Below, one piece after another: positions 1 to 10,722 of a stretch of DNA of 64,000 nucleotides. A model generated the notes under the pieces. The model was given only the letters and a program-made list of their open reading frames with translations, was not told the origin of the DNA and searched no databases. Origin of the DNA: Limanda limanda (taxonomy: Eukaryota; Chordata; Actinopteri; Pleuronectiformes; Pleuronectidae). Within the stretch, counting starts at the first letter, position 1; every line of letters starts with the position of its first letter. Location: NCBI RefSeq assembly GCF_963576545.1, contig NC_083646.1, positions 21,332,989 through 21,396,988 on the forward strand, read 5' to 3'. A program made the translations under genes and the position numbers.

Positions 1-2302
1 ACACAGGCACCGGGACAAGTGACTCGACCTCTAGGTTTGAGGACAACTCTGTCCCGAGGGAAATCATTACTTTGGACTGTCACTGGCCGATCAGGTGGGG
101 ACTTGTACTAACTGGCGAAAAACAAAGTAGATTGCCAACTACTGCTCTATAGCTTGACCGCCATTGTTTCTCAATAAAACCAGTTCCAAGTGTCACAGAT
201 GCATAGAGCTTCTGCAAATAAAGCACAGGTATGAGAGTGTAAAAAACCATCATCATCTGGCAAAGCATTGAGGCGTCCAATCAAATACAGGCAGAGCACA
301 TTCCTTGGAGGTGACTTGCAGCATTATTTTAAATCCTAATGATCATTGTGTCACTGTGATAACATCCCAACGGTTTGCAACCTTCACCGTGGCTCCAATC
401 AGCCTTCCAACTCATAGATCTATTATTCTGTCTAACCTTCCTCGATCATTTATCCTCTTGAAATCACAGACCTTCACCACAGTCCCTCGTTTACCATTTC
501 TGCTGTGTTCAGTATAAATGCCCTATAACTGTCATTGACTTTCATCTTTCTTTTATCCCGGAAAATCACAGGCCTGTCCTCTACATCAGCCCTTATTCCG
601 CATAGAGACGAGAGGGAGGAAAAAATGAGAGTTCCGAGTAAAATAAGAAAAACAGCTTGAGTTCCTGGCAAGCTTTGAAATCAGTCTGATTTGTCACACG
701 GACACACAGAGCTGGAGTGTGTGTGGTTTGCTACAGTAGCTGGCTCTAATGTCTGTACCCTTCCATCTGTCAATTCACACAAAAACAAATCTGAGGCCGA
801 ATTTCCCCTCGCATTAAGTCGGCGCACTTCATGAATAGCATATGTGGACTATAAGACGGGAGTGCAAACCACTATAGCCCTAGTGAGGAAATTAAATTAA
901 CTCTTTCACGTGGACATGCAAGTATTTGTCAAATATGAATATGTGTCTGAATTGTGTCTCATGTCCATGTTTTGTTTTGACCCAATGAGGCCTAGATACT
1001 ACTATAAATTCAGCCTTTATTTGTCCTCTGTGAGAAAACTGAAAGTGTATTTCTATTTCTCTCAAAATTCAGATTTCGCCTAACGTTTTCTCAAATTTAA
1101 ATTTCCATTATTTAAATTTGACATTTAGCCCAGCCCACTGGCTCAGGGATCTCCTGTTAGTACCTACAAGTTGAAAACACATGGCATGCATCAAGTTACT
1201 TTACCCTGTAACTCTGGTTTTCCTAACTTGACACCCGACTTGCTCAGCGTTCTACTCTGTACCACCACATGCCAGTTTGATCCTCATGTACTCCTTGGAC
1301 GGATGGATCCCATTTCATTTTTAACGACAGTACATTGCTCTCATTGACGCTTTGTAGTTGCATCACAGCTCTTGTGGTTATTTGTAGGACTGGCTGTACA
1401 CAAACAATGAATAAATACATAACAAGTAGAACTGTTGAAAAGAAAAAAGATGGTGTGATGTACTGTGACATTCTAACCTTTCTTTATCTCTATTCTGTCA
1501 CACTTCTGATGGTCTGAAACCCGACTGAGAGCTCCTTTAAGGTCTGACACATTAGTTTGGGGTTTTTGGGCCAGTGTCGGATGCTCCGAAGAGTCATGAA
1601 GCCATTTTTATAAACAAACTACACTTGGTAGTAAGTTAACTGAACAAAAGGAGGCATCAATGCATCTGAATTTGTCTGACAATTCACACAACATGAGTCA
1701 CCCGACCCTGTTATTTAAAGATTCCGGACTCGGTAGAGTCAACTCTCAATAAATAACAACCACGTCAGTCTCCAAATGTTACAGTTTCATTCAGGTAGAA
1801 GTCAATACCATTAAAATCGACATATATTGCTATCAATCTTAGCCACTAGGTAATAATGATGTGTAAGTGAGGAAGTAAGATGTCATGCTCATGTAGTTAT
1901 TCAACATCTGATGCTAAAATTAAGTTAAATTAACTGTTCAAAATGTTTCTCCTTGCCAGAGTAAGATGAGAAGATCAATGGTGGGACAGTGCAGGGTTAG
2001 CCTGACTTGGTCCAGTTTACACAGGCATATATCAGCACCTCTAAAGCTCACAATTTAACACACTCCCGTTGTTTGTTTTAAATACAAATTAAACAAACAG
2101 TCAGGACTTCCAATATGGCTGCCAGAAGACAAACTCTATTGATGAGCTGCAATTACACCCACATGTTAATATATTGCAGCAGATTTGTTTGTGTGTGTAC
2201 CTTCGTGTGTTTTATTAAATCATCACATTGGCATGGCAGGTGGGCTCATAAGTGCAACACACACAAACACACGCACACACACACACACATTAAAGACACA
2301 AC
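1..2302 (-). other. grik2: Intron after the 108-nt grik2 exon (incomplete)
   Basis: This AT-rich stretch lies downstream of the last visible grik2 exon. No reading frame resembling the next grik2 exon, and no other gene, was seen on either strand. It contains a perfect 12-bp inverted repeat at 1091-1102 and 1110-1121 (TCAAATTTAAAT arm) and the AC repeat at 2257-2289. Otherwise I see nothing in it. Confidence 0.8.
2257..2289. repeat. (AC)n microsatellite next to a grik2 donor site
   Basis: An imperfect AC repeat on the plus strand reads as UG repeat in the grik2 transcript and begins about 13 nt after the donor of the 108-nt exon. Interruptions are AAAC and ACGC. Confidence 0.95.
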
Positions 2303-2410
2303 CTTCTCAAGCCCCTCCTCCTTTAGACTGATGACATCGAGGTCAAAGTCTGTCCTCAAGCCATTGGTCCGGTTGAAATTGATTCTCCCAGTCAGGCCAT
2401 CCCAGTGAGC
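2303..2410 (-). CDS. grik2: grik2 exon (108 nt), end of amino-terminal domain
   Basis: An exon of 36 codons begins [19 protein letters not shown] and ends [11 protein letters not shown]. It follows RFMALIKE of the previous exon exactly as in recalled GluK2. The NRT triplet at codons 13-15 is an N-glycosylation sequon matching the NKT of mammalian GluK2 near residue 378. The acceptor is preceded by a long CT-rich tract (2413-2461). The donor is AAG/GTTGTG, poor after the GT, with a UG-repeat starting about 13 nt downstream in the transcript. Both ends are phase 0. The next expected exon, starting near (I/V)GTW and leading into the ligand-binding domain, was not found in positions 1-2302 and probably lies outside the window. 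Confidence 0.95.
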
Positions 2411-5400
2411 CTAGAGACGAGAGAGAGACGAGAGACGAGAGAGGGAGAGAGAGAGAGAGGGGATGAGACATTAGACCATCAGCATCAACATCTCCACTTT
2501 CCAATATCGGTTGGTGACACCGTTTGAGGCAAAGCAGCCAAAGAGTGATGGCACACTCCATGTCTCCATCCATCGTTCCTCTCTTTCACACTCTGTTTCT
2601 GTTTGTACAGTCTTCCCTGCCATCAAGGTGCCTACACTTACTGTGGCTGCATTTGTAACAGTGGGAGGGCAATTACCCAATCTTTACAGATATTTAGGGG
2701 TGTGATAGGATACAATGTAGCATGAAAGTGGCTCAGAGCAGGAGAGGCTTTTTCTCAGGCACAGAAAATCATCACAGTGCTGCTCGGGAAGCCTGGGAAC
2801 TTCAGGGCCTTTAGTCAGATGAGTGGGAGTCACAGATCTGGAAGTTACTCACTCAGAACAGTCGACTGCACTAGAAAGCATTTGTCATAGTACTTTGACT
2901 CAGTGTCTGAATATCTCTCTATTGATACCAGTGCAGTTCACAGACACAAAGAAATGTGACTCCAGTCGGGACGGTTATATTACCAAGGAGCTCCCGGGGG
3001 CTGGTTGGGGTGGGGATAAGATTGTCAGGGAATATTGGCCAGTGTCTTAAGGGACCTATCATCGTGTAAATTTATGCAGTCATTCTGTCACTGAAATATG
3101 GTATGTCTTCTGCAAATTTAAGTATCCCACCATCAAGTCACTGGCAGAATTTACTGTGGTCATTCATTGTCCGCATTGGATGAATCAAATAACAATACTC
3201 TAGGCACCACCACGAGATCCGAAATTTCAATGATTATGAAAAAAACACATTCAATGACGCTCCTTGACTCCGTATGAGGAGGGGGCAATTCTGTCCTTGA
3301 CGCCATCTACCATGGTGAAAATGAAACGAAGAATTTTATTCATTTCACTCAGAGCCTCCTGTGGCACTCCAGTTCCCAATCGCAATGAAACAGCAGGTGA
3401 ACTCATGTTATTGCAAAGAGAAGATTGCCATGTGTTCTATGGCCGACTGTTAGGCCAACATTTGTGGGTAAAGCTGTTTGTTGACTCGACCCCGAGAGCA
3501 ACAGTAGCATGACGTATAAACTGCATAGGGACAAATGCTGTGATGGAACAGCTGCAACACAAAGATGTATTTTTTATTTTAGTTTTACAAAACCTTTGAA
3601 AGCTTTTATCTAATGAATTGTTAAGTTTCTTTATGCAGTGAATGGTGCCTTGTACTCACAAAAATGTTTCTCTTTGTGGAAATCAACATTTTATGAAAAT
3701 ACTATTTTATCACAGGCGCAATGTGACCTTGACTTTAAATGGGCTGACATGAACAAGTCGCAGTTCAATTCTCTTTGCCGACTATTTGTTTCCAACCACC
3801 TACTGTTTAGCAAACACCAGTGATCCTCTGGCTCCAGTGCTGAAAACTTGGAGGCACAGGCTGTGATGGAGGTATTGGTCTAACCATGCATTTTAAATCA
3901 GAGGGTGTGAGAGCGTATACAACAGACTGCACGGACAGCTCTGACTAGGCCATTGACCTTTTGGTCCGTCTTCAGCTCCGCACCTCCTCAGTGCCCAATG
4001 TCAAACCATCATGCCCGCTTCATCTGCATGATTATCTGTTATTTGTCCCGTCATATACTCCTGTCTGAGGAGATTATTATTTGTTGTGCCAGTTAATCTT
4101 CATCTGCCTTTTGCTGAGTACAGCCAGGTCTTCAGTCTCTGTAGACTGTTTTTGGATGAAGAAGAAGTCAATGCAGCGTCCTTTGGAAAATGAGGCAGAG
4201 ACATTTCAGGTTCTTCCTCCATCCTCAGAGGAGTCTTATTTCCGTCGTCTTTGCCTAGTGGGTTTCAGTTGACAGAGAAGTATGCACAGCTGCGTCTGTT
4301 TCCAGAGATGCAGAAGATCGAGTTGAGTATACAACTTGTTATTTTCGTTGCAGACTTGGCTTTGTTTTTCATTTCAGGTCTTAGAATATAATTCATATTG
4401 TTGACTTTAAAGTTTGAAGACTGTTTTTTAGATGTAGTCCTCTGATGAGTATTCTGTCCATTACTTGTGTCCCGTTCTAAGATCGCTCTTATACAGGAAA
4501 GCAGTGATGTCATCAGCTGAAGGCAGGATTCAGCCTGTCCTTGGAGATTTATTGTCTTCCAAGGGTTGACTGATCTGATGGTGTCTGTGCTGACTGAGAT
4601 TTTCCCTTTGCTGGCATTTTCACAACCATCTGTTCTTTATTTAGTGTGGATGCTGAAGCATGCACTCTCTTTTTAAAATCTGTATCTATTATATTTTTTC
4701 TTGTGCAGACTTTTTCCATTGCTACGTACTGCCACAAACTTCAACTGATTTGATCCATCCAAACATCAAAACGCCCAGCTTATTCAGGACATTTCTGGAC
4801 GTGTACAATTGTATTAAGGACCTGGTAAGATCCTCACATCTCACTCAAATTGAATGAGCTGAACATTTTCAGCAGGAAATTGATTTTCTTATACTTTCAT
4901 GAAAGATATAATGTTCAGTTTACAACAAACACCACCATCCACGGTGACTATACATTTAAATGAAGACATATGTATAGAAGTTTCAAAAATAACTGAGCAC
5001 TATAACTGTCATGTAGGTAGGATTTATTACAGGATTGCTGCATTAGTTGTAGCTAGGTTTACCTAATTAGCTGTCTACTGAGCATACTCTCCACATGCCA
5101 TATGGATATTCTCACTGAAGCTCCAGTGCAATGGCAATTAGAGGAAATGTATGCACATTCCATTTTTCAACCACAGTCTAGGGACATTATCATATAAGTT
5201 CTTCTGTACAGTAAAGATCCTGTGGGAAAGAGCATTTCAGAGATAGTGTCACAGAAGCCTGTGTAGAGACTCATCATTCTGGATTAGCACAAGTGCTGCC
5301 AGTGACTTTTCTGCAACGTAGCCACTGAGCTAAACAGTGTTGTCTCATAAATGCTGGCGTCCTCCTGTGTGACTGTATAGGCTTAGAGATCCTCAAGTCA

Positions 5401-6020
5401 GAGGACAAAGAAAGCCTCAAAGCAGCAGATGGAGAGGAGATGGAATGAAGAGAGGGGAATGCACGGAGGGTCAGGGAAGAAAAGATGAGATTTGCATGGT
5501 GAAAAACTGTCTGCTTAATATAGTTACATCCAAATCTGTGTGGGGGCTTATCAATCCTCCACCCATGCGGTTTAATTCTTCGCAGCCTTTTCATGATCTC
5601 TGTAAACTAAAGGGGGAACAGTAGTTTAGAGAGTCCTAAAAATAGATTGCGTAATATCCAGCGTTTCCACAGATTTAACGCTCGCTGCTTCACAAATGCG
5701 GCGAACTGTGGGGTAATTACACAGAAATTTAGATAATGTTGTGTTGATGGTTCTGCACGGCTGATTAATGTGGAAATTCAGAAGGTAGGCTCTACATGAG
5801 TGATTCCACAGGGGAGTATGTACGCACATACATGGGGAAAAAAACGACTTCCATGTACATAAATACACATATAAATCATTTCAATTTTTGCATAACTCCC
5901 TTCTTACTGACTGCCTGAGTCTTATTTGCATTCCGTTGCTGTCTGCTCTCCCGTGAGCATGTGTTTTCTGTGTGAAGGTGCTGTGTATGTCGAGGAGGGA
6001 GCAGGTACAGGAGCATCTAC
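2411..6020 (-). other. grik2: grik2 intron of 3.6 kb
   Basis: This intron lies between the 144-nt and 108-nt exons, with GTAGAT at its 5' end (6020-6015) and AG at 2412-2411. No coding region or recognisable transposon was found. Its 3' end is the CT-rich tract. The remainder is unremarkable AT-rich sequence. Confidence 0.85.
2413..2461. repeat. GA-rich tract forming the CT-rich acceptor of the 108-nt exon
   Basis: A purine tract of GA, GAGAC and GGGA units on the plus strand gives a very long pyrimidine tract directly upstream of the acceptor on the grik2 strand. It is probably length-polymorphic. Confidence 0.9.
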
Positions 6021-6164
6021 CTCTTTGATGAGGGCCATGAAGCGGTTCCCGAAGCGCCAAGGCTTGTGTCGGTTGCACTGTAACGAGCTGACAGTGATCT
6101 GCTGAGACTGCTGCACAGCCACGGCCACCACGTGTACAGCATCGTACATCAGCGCGGCGTCCGT
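6021..6164 (-). CDS. grik2: grik2 exon (144 nt), amino-terminal domain with conserved cysteine
   Basis: An exon of 48 codons begins [19 protein letters not shown] after the acceptor GTCTTTGCAG and ends RFMALIKE at the donor GTAGAT. It contains [14 protein letters not shown]. The cysteine in SLQC corresponds by position to the family cysteine near residue 347, which is known to form a disulfide with an N-terminal cysteine of the same domain. Compared with recalled mammalian GluK2 there are about six substitutions in 48 residues, mostly in the AVQQSQQIT loop. Both ends are phase 0. The polypyrimidine tract of the acceptor contains a run of eleven C on the minus strand, seen as G at 6180-6190, lying 16-26 nt from the exon. 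Skipping this exon would keep the frame but remove the conserved cysteine. Confidence 0.97.
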
Positions 6165-7716
6165 CTGCAAAGACAACACGGGGGGGGGGGAGAAACAGAG
6201 CGTTATTAACATGGAATTCGGCGCACGACAAATCACTGCGGCCTGGCAGCACGAAATCTGTACAGAGTCAGAGAAATATCAACACTCAACGCCTCATATC
6301 AATGCACATATGTGTGGATCTACATCTTTTCATGCTGTGGACATAATGGCCATACATATTTGATGATTTCACTGTTGACATATTATCCTCTGACAAGAGA
6401 CTGCCAAGCTTATAGCAGGAATCCTGATTTTATTCTGCATGCTAAAATAGTGTAACAAATTAACACAACAAAATAAAAATGAATAACATCAAACATTTGC
6501 AGATTTACATAAATATGCAACTAGCATATAAAATCCATAATACAAATCATAATAATGTATTTGCAGACACTATATATCTACCTTCTAACAAAGTCCGCCA
6601 GGTGGGATGAACACAAACTTTTCTAACTTCACCCTGCACCCCAGACTGTTTATAAAAAGCTCAGCACATAAAGTCCAACACAAACAAAAAAAGTGCCGGT
6701 ATACTGTAGAACTGTTCGAGGTGAAGTAGCCCCAGAGCAATAGCACTGATCAAGAAAACAGCTCATTCCAAATAGGCAGAACGTGCACTGCAGTAGTGAC
6801 TAAAAATAAACGGCATAAAGTTCCCAATAAAAGATGAGTGAATGGTTGATAATTATTTACTTGGGTTTAAATGGAGCAATTCCTTCAAAGACCTTTTTTT
6901 CCCTGAAAATCAACAGCCCTTAATAAGAGGTAAATTCCTTGTGCAAAAATAATAATAATGTAATACTTTATTACGTACTCAGCTCTACTTTACAGAAAAA
7001 TGGCAGCAGCCAACTCTTCAAAGCAAGCGAGGACACTTTGTGTGTACAGTAAAGTGTGTACATTGAAATACATGCGCAGCTTAGTGGATGCTGTAGTGGT
7101 AGCTCAATGCTTAAGAAATCCATGTCTGTAATACTGGAAGCACAACATATAAAATGAAAAGCTATCATTTGTCAATAATGTTCTTATTTAGTACCCTGAT
7201 AAGAGACAAGGTTAAGCGAATTGAATAAACCCCTAAAAGGCTCTCAGGCTTGATATGCACAGACACCTTTTCCCCAGCCTGACTCTGTGCTACTATAATT
7301 TACTGTCTCCATATATTAATATAATAAAGTTCTGACAGCACGCAGTCGGTCCAAAGAGGAGTGTCACTGAAACTAGAAGTGCCAGTCATCCACGCTTCAC
7401 GAGAGAAGTCCATAGTTCTGCAGTTCATCAAAAAAAACAGGAAGACGAAAGAAAAAAATCTAATTAGTGTTTGTCTCGCTTGATTGAAAAGCAATCAAAA
7501 CAGCTCTCGACAGTTGTTGCATTGAAATCATGTCCTAGGGCGCCTTGTGCTTTGGAAAGCATCGGCCTGCAAGAGAAAAAAAAGGAATCACTCCTGAACC
7601 TGTTGTGTTTTTCCTTATTTGAGCCGTGATTGAACGTTGGAATAAGACTGCAGCTTAAGAGGCTGTTTGCCTATAATAACGTGGTGAAGACACTTCAGTG
7701 GCTATTTGACGTGTGT

Positions 7717-7718
<2 letters not shown>

Positions 7719-7755
<37 letters not shown>
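7719..7755. repeat. (GT)n microsatellite, about 18 units
   Basis: An uninterrupted GT repeat inside the large intron, preceded by GTGTGTCA. It is likely polymorphic and has no gene context of its own. Confidence 0.97.
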
Positions 7756-7758
<3 letters not shown>

Positions 7759-8863
7759 CTGTATCTATATGCATGGGAGATGGCCAGAGATGTTTCAAAA
7801 TCAATCACAGTCAATAAGTTTGCCTTCTTGAAATTCAGACTGGCTTCAGCGTGTGCCTGCAGGAGTGAGGTATTAATAATCAGTGCTTGTTGAAGGAAAG
7901 GCACTGTGAGTATTTTTTGCAGAGCGGCTGTCACCTCGAGGTTGTTAAGCGTGCATGTTCGTGACTAGAACCAATACCTGGTTCCGTTCTGCAGACACAG
8001 GTGTCAAGCAGTGATAGGACGGACATGATCCGTTTGGACTGCATAGTTATTAAAGGAACAGTCGATGCAGCATTGGTTAAAGATCTAATCATGCCACATG
8101 TTGGACCGTCAAGCATCTTGTCTGCAGGTGGAAATGTTTATGAACCGCATTAGAGAGTTGGGAACACCAAGATCACCCTTTTGCGCCGAATAATATTCAC
8201 ACGAATCATACGAATCTAGCAGTGAAGTTAGTTTAGTTTGTAGCACTTAAGGGGCTGGTGTATGGAAACTGATTCATGTTCTGGGGAGCAAAACTGGATT
8301 TTGCCTAAAGGGTAACATGGCTAAAAAAAATTCAGTTTTCATCCCCCGGAGGGCAATAGCTTGGTTGATTTCATGGAAACTAACTAATTCAAATGTTATA
8401 TTTATTGTGGTTGTTGGGTAAATTGTAATTGCCTTATGATTGGAATAAAGGATAGTTCCTAAAAATGTCAACTCATTAACAATCCTCTTGGGACTGTGAT
8501 AACCCCTGTTGATGTGTGAACTCTCCTTCAGTGTAATCATTGTATATTTGCTCACATAGACAGGTAGAAATTCAGAGGCCTTTCGATTTAAACATTTGCA
8601 GCAACCATCAACTCAGTCATTTCAACAGTGAGGACTTGAAGAAAACAGATTCTAAAATGGGAGATGCCATCGGAAAAGCTGGATCAAAATGAGAAAACGT
8701 TGAATTTCCTTCTTTGAATCCATGTCGCCACAAACATAACTATCAGTTGCTATATCATGTCTCCTGAGGGGGTAAAGTAGGTTGTTAAGTGACTACTTCC
8801 CAAAAAGAACCAATAGCTGACATTGTTCATGTGGCTTCAAGAGGTTATTTTCAGGGAAACTTA

Positions 8864-9806
8864 AGGCTCCTTTATGCTTCTCCGTCTTTTTTAAAACGAA
8901 AGATAAGACCGCCCTATCCACCGTGAAACGCCCTCTCCGAGCGCCTCGGACAGCTTTTCGCGCACCTCTGATTTTTCTTACTATCCGTGTTTATTTCGGA
9001 GACCCCACGGACAGCCCTTGGCTGTGATTGGTCCGCGAACGACATCATTTCCATTCGACGTCATTTCCGTACTACGTCATTTCCGGATTTCACATTTCCG
9101 GACCTCAAACTTCCTGCTTCACAATAAACACAAACACAACAACGATTCTATGATTAATGTGACGTGTGTGTGTTAAGCCAGCGGAGTTGTCCGGCGGCCG
9201 TTGGCTCGTTAGAGCACTGACGGCATGTGTGCGTGGTCACATACGGTTATAACTAGCTTTCAAAACGGGCTAGGCTAGCGAGCTACCATGCTAACTGCGG
9301 GGGTAACAGTGCAAAAACCCGCTGTCACGACTTTAATTCCACTTCTATCATGACACTGTTTCTACAATACCGTCAGGTTAGAAGCAAACACTGGGTAGTA
9401 GTTAGTGTCCCTGCTGACTGTGTGTGGAAGCTGGGGGGGAAGCTAGCTAGCTCCAAGTAGCTTCAAGCCACATGTAGCCTTAAACAGATTCAAGCTGTGG
9501 AATCAGCAACACAGTTCGGAAACAAGACCTGGGAACCGCTGCGCTAAGAAACGATAACATCAGCATTTGACCCGCTGGGTGTCACTTTATTTAGTTCTGT
9601 TAGTTGCCATGGTTCAGTGTGTGGGAGGCAAGCCGACAGAGGTAAATAAACACACGTGGACTTCTTCTTCCCAGAAATGGGGTAGGCTTGGTTGGCGGTG
9701 AATTGTTTTCAAAATATAGTTGTCGGAGAAGCAAAAATCAAAAAGACTCTCTGGTCTCCGTGCGTCCCTCTCCGCGAAACGGATACGTAGAAGCATTACG
9801 GAGCCT
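8864..9806. mobile_element. Harbinger-like MITE, 943 bp, TTA target duplication
   Basis: The left end AGGCTCCTTTATGCTTCT and the reverse complement of the right end AGGCTCCGTAATGCTTCT match closely, with about 19 of 22 terminal bases agreeing when CGT is included. TTA lies directly outside both ends (8861-8863 and 9807-9809), the three-base target duplication typical of PIF/Harbinger elements. The interior is unusually CpG-rich compared with the intron around it and carries ACGTCATTTCC three times near 9047-9090. No transposase domain was recognised, so this is a non-autonomous copy. The flanks GAAAC and GTTTC extend the inverted symmetry, so the true ends could instead be 8856 and 9814 without a target duplication. 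Class is inferred from the TSD length. Confidence 0.75.
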
Positions 9807-10637
9807 TTAGTTTCATGACCTCCTGCTGAGGACAGTCTTTGACACTCCGTTCACAAACTGACCTTTGTCCAACACTCCTTTTATGTGTCTGGGTGAAAAG
9901 GAGATCAGGTGACTGCCTGCTTCATTGCAGCCCGTCTTTCTCTCAGTGGTGGGAGCAGGCGCTGTCGCTCTATGATGTTCACACTGCCATCCATTCTCTC
10001 CCTTTTAAACCACACAGGCCCGCAGGGACCTCATAATAGCAATGTGACACCCTGTCAGTCAATCACAGCACTGATACTGTGAGCAGGGGGAAGCCAGCAG
10101 GATTAGCTGGGCAGTCGAAGTGAACTTGTATTCTCACCCACACAGCTGGGACTTGGCTGGCTTCACTTCATGATGATGAGGATGTGTATTTTGTGGGTTT
10201 AACAAAAGCCTAAGCCGACAAAAAGATATTCCAGCTGAAGCATTTCAGTCAATACAGTGTCAAAGTTAAGGAAGTATTTCATGAATTAAACACTCTCTTA
10301 ATTAAAATGAGCATCCAATTGTGTTGGGTGGCGTGCGGAAGTGAATGGAGATGAGCGTAAGGCTTGCTGGAGGAGTTCTGGCAGCAGAGATTTGTGTGCC
10401 TTTCTCCTTCTCCCCGGTGCAAGCCTCACAAGTACCCGTCAGGCAGACTCGCAAATGATTTAGCAACACCGACACTTCACTCTATAAACATCTCATTAAA
10501 ATCAATTATGTCACTCCTGAATGAAATTAAAGCTAAACGTTTTAAAAGCTGCTTTTCCCTTGTGTCAGCCGATACGAACATTACCCCTGACGGTGTCTAT
10601 TTCTGCAGCTTATTGTTGCCTCCATTCCCTCTGTACC

Positions 10638-10722
10638 TCTGTGTGTGTGTTTGTGTGTCGTCCTCATCTCTCTCTCACACAGGCACACACAAACGCACAC
10701 AGACACAGACACACACACACAA
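10638..10722. repeat. Interrupted TG then CA dinucleotide repeat
   Basis: A short GT-rich stretch (GTGTGTGTGTTTGTGTGTC) is followed by CT-rich sequence and then CA-rich sequence ending in ACACACACACAC. It is a compound low-complexity region in the intron. Confidence 0.8.

Noticed and set aside
1..2302. Possible next grik2 exon (linker to ligand-binding domain)
   Set aside because: No minus-strand frame gives GTW...NMTE or ITDSLSNRSL, so the exon is presumed to lie outside the window.
9614..9796. 60-codon minus-strand frame beginning in the right end of the Harbinger-like element
   Set aside because: I tested it as a transposase N-terminus, but no Myb or nuclease motif is visible and the remaining element has no coding continuation.
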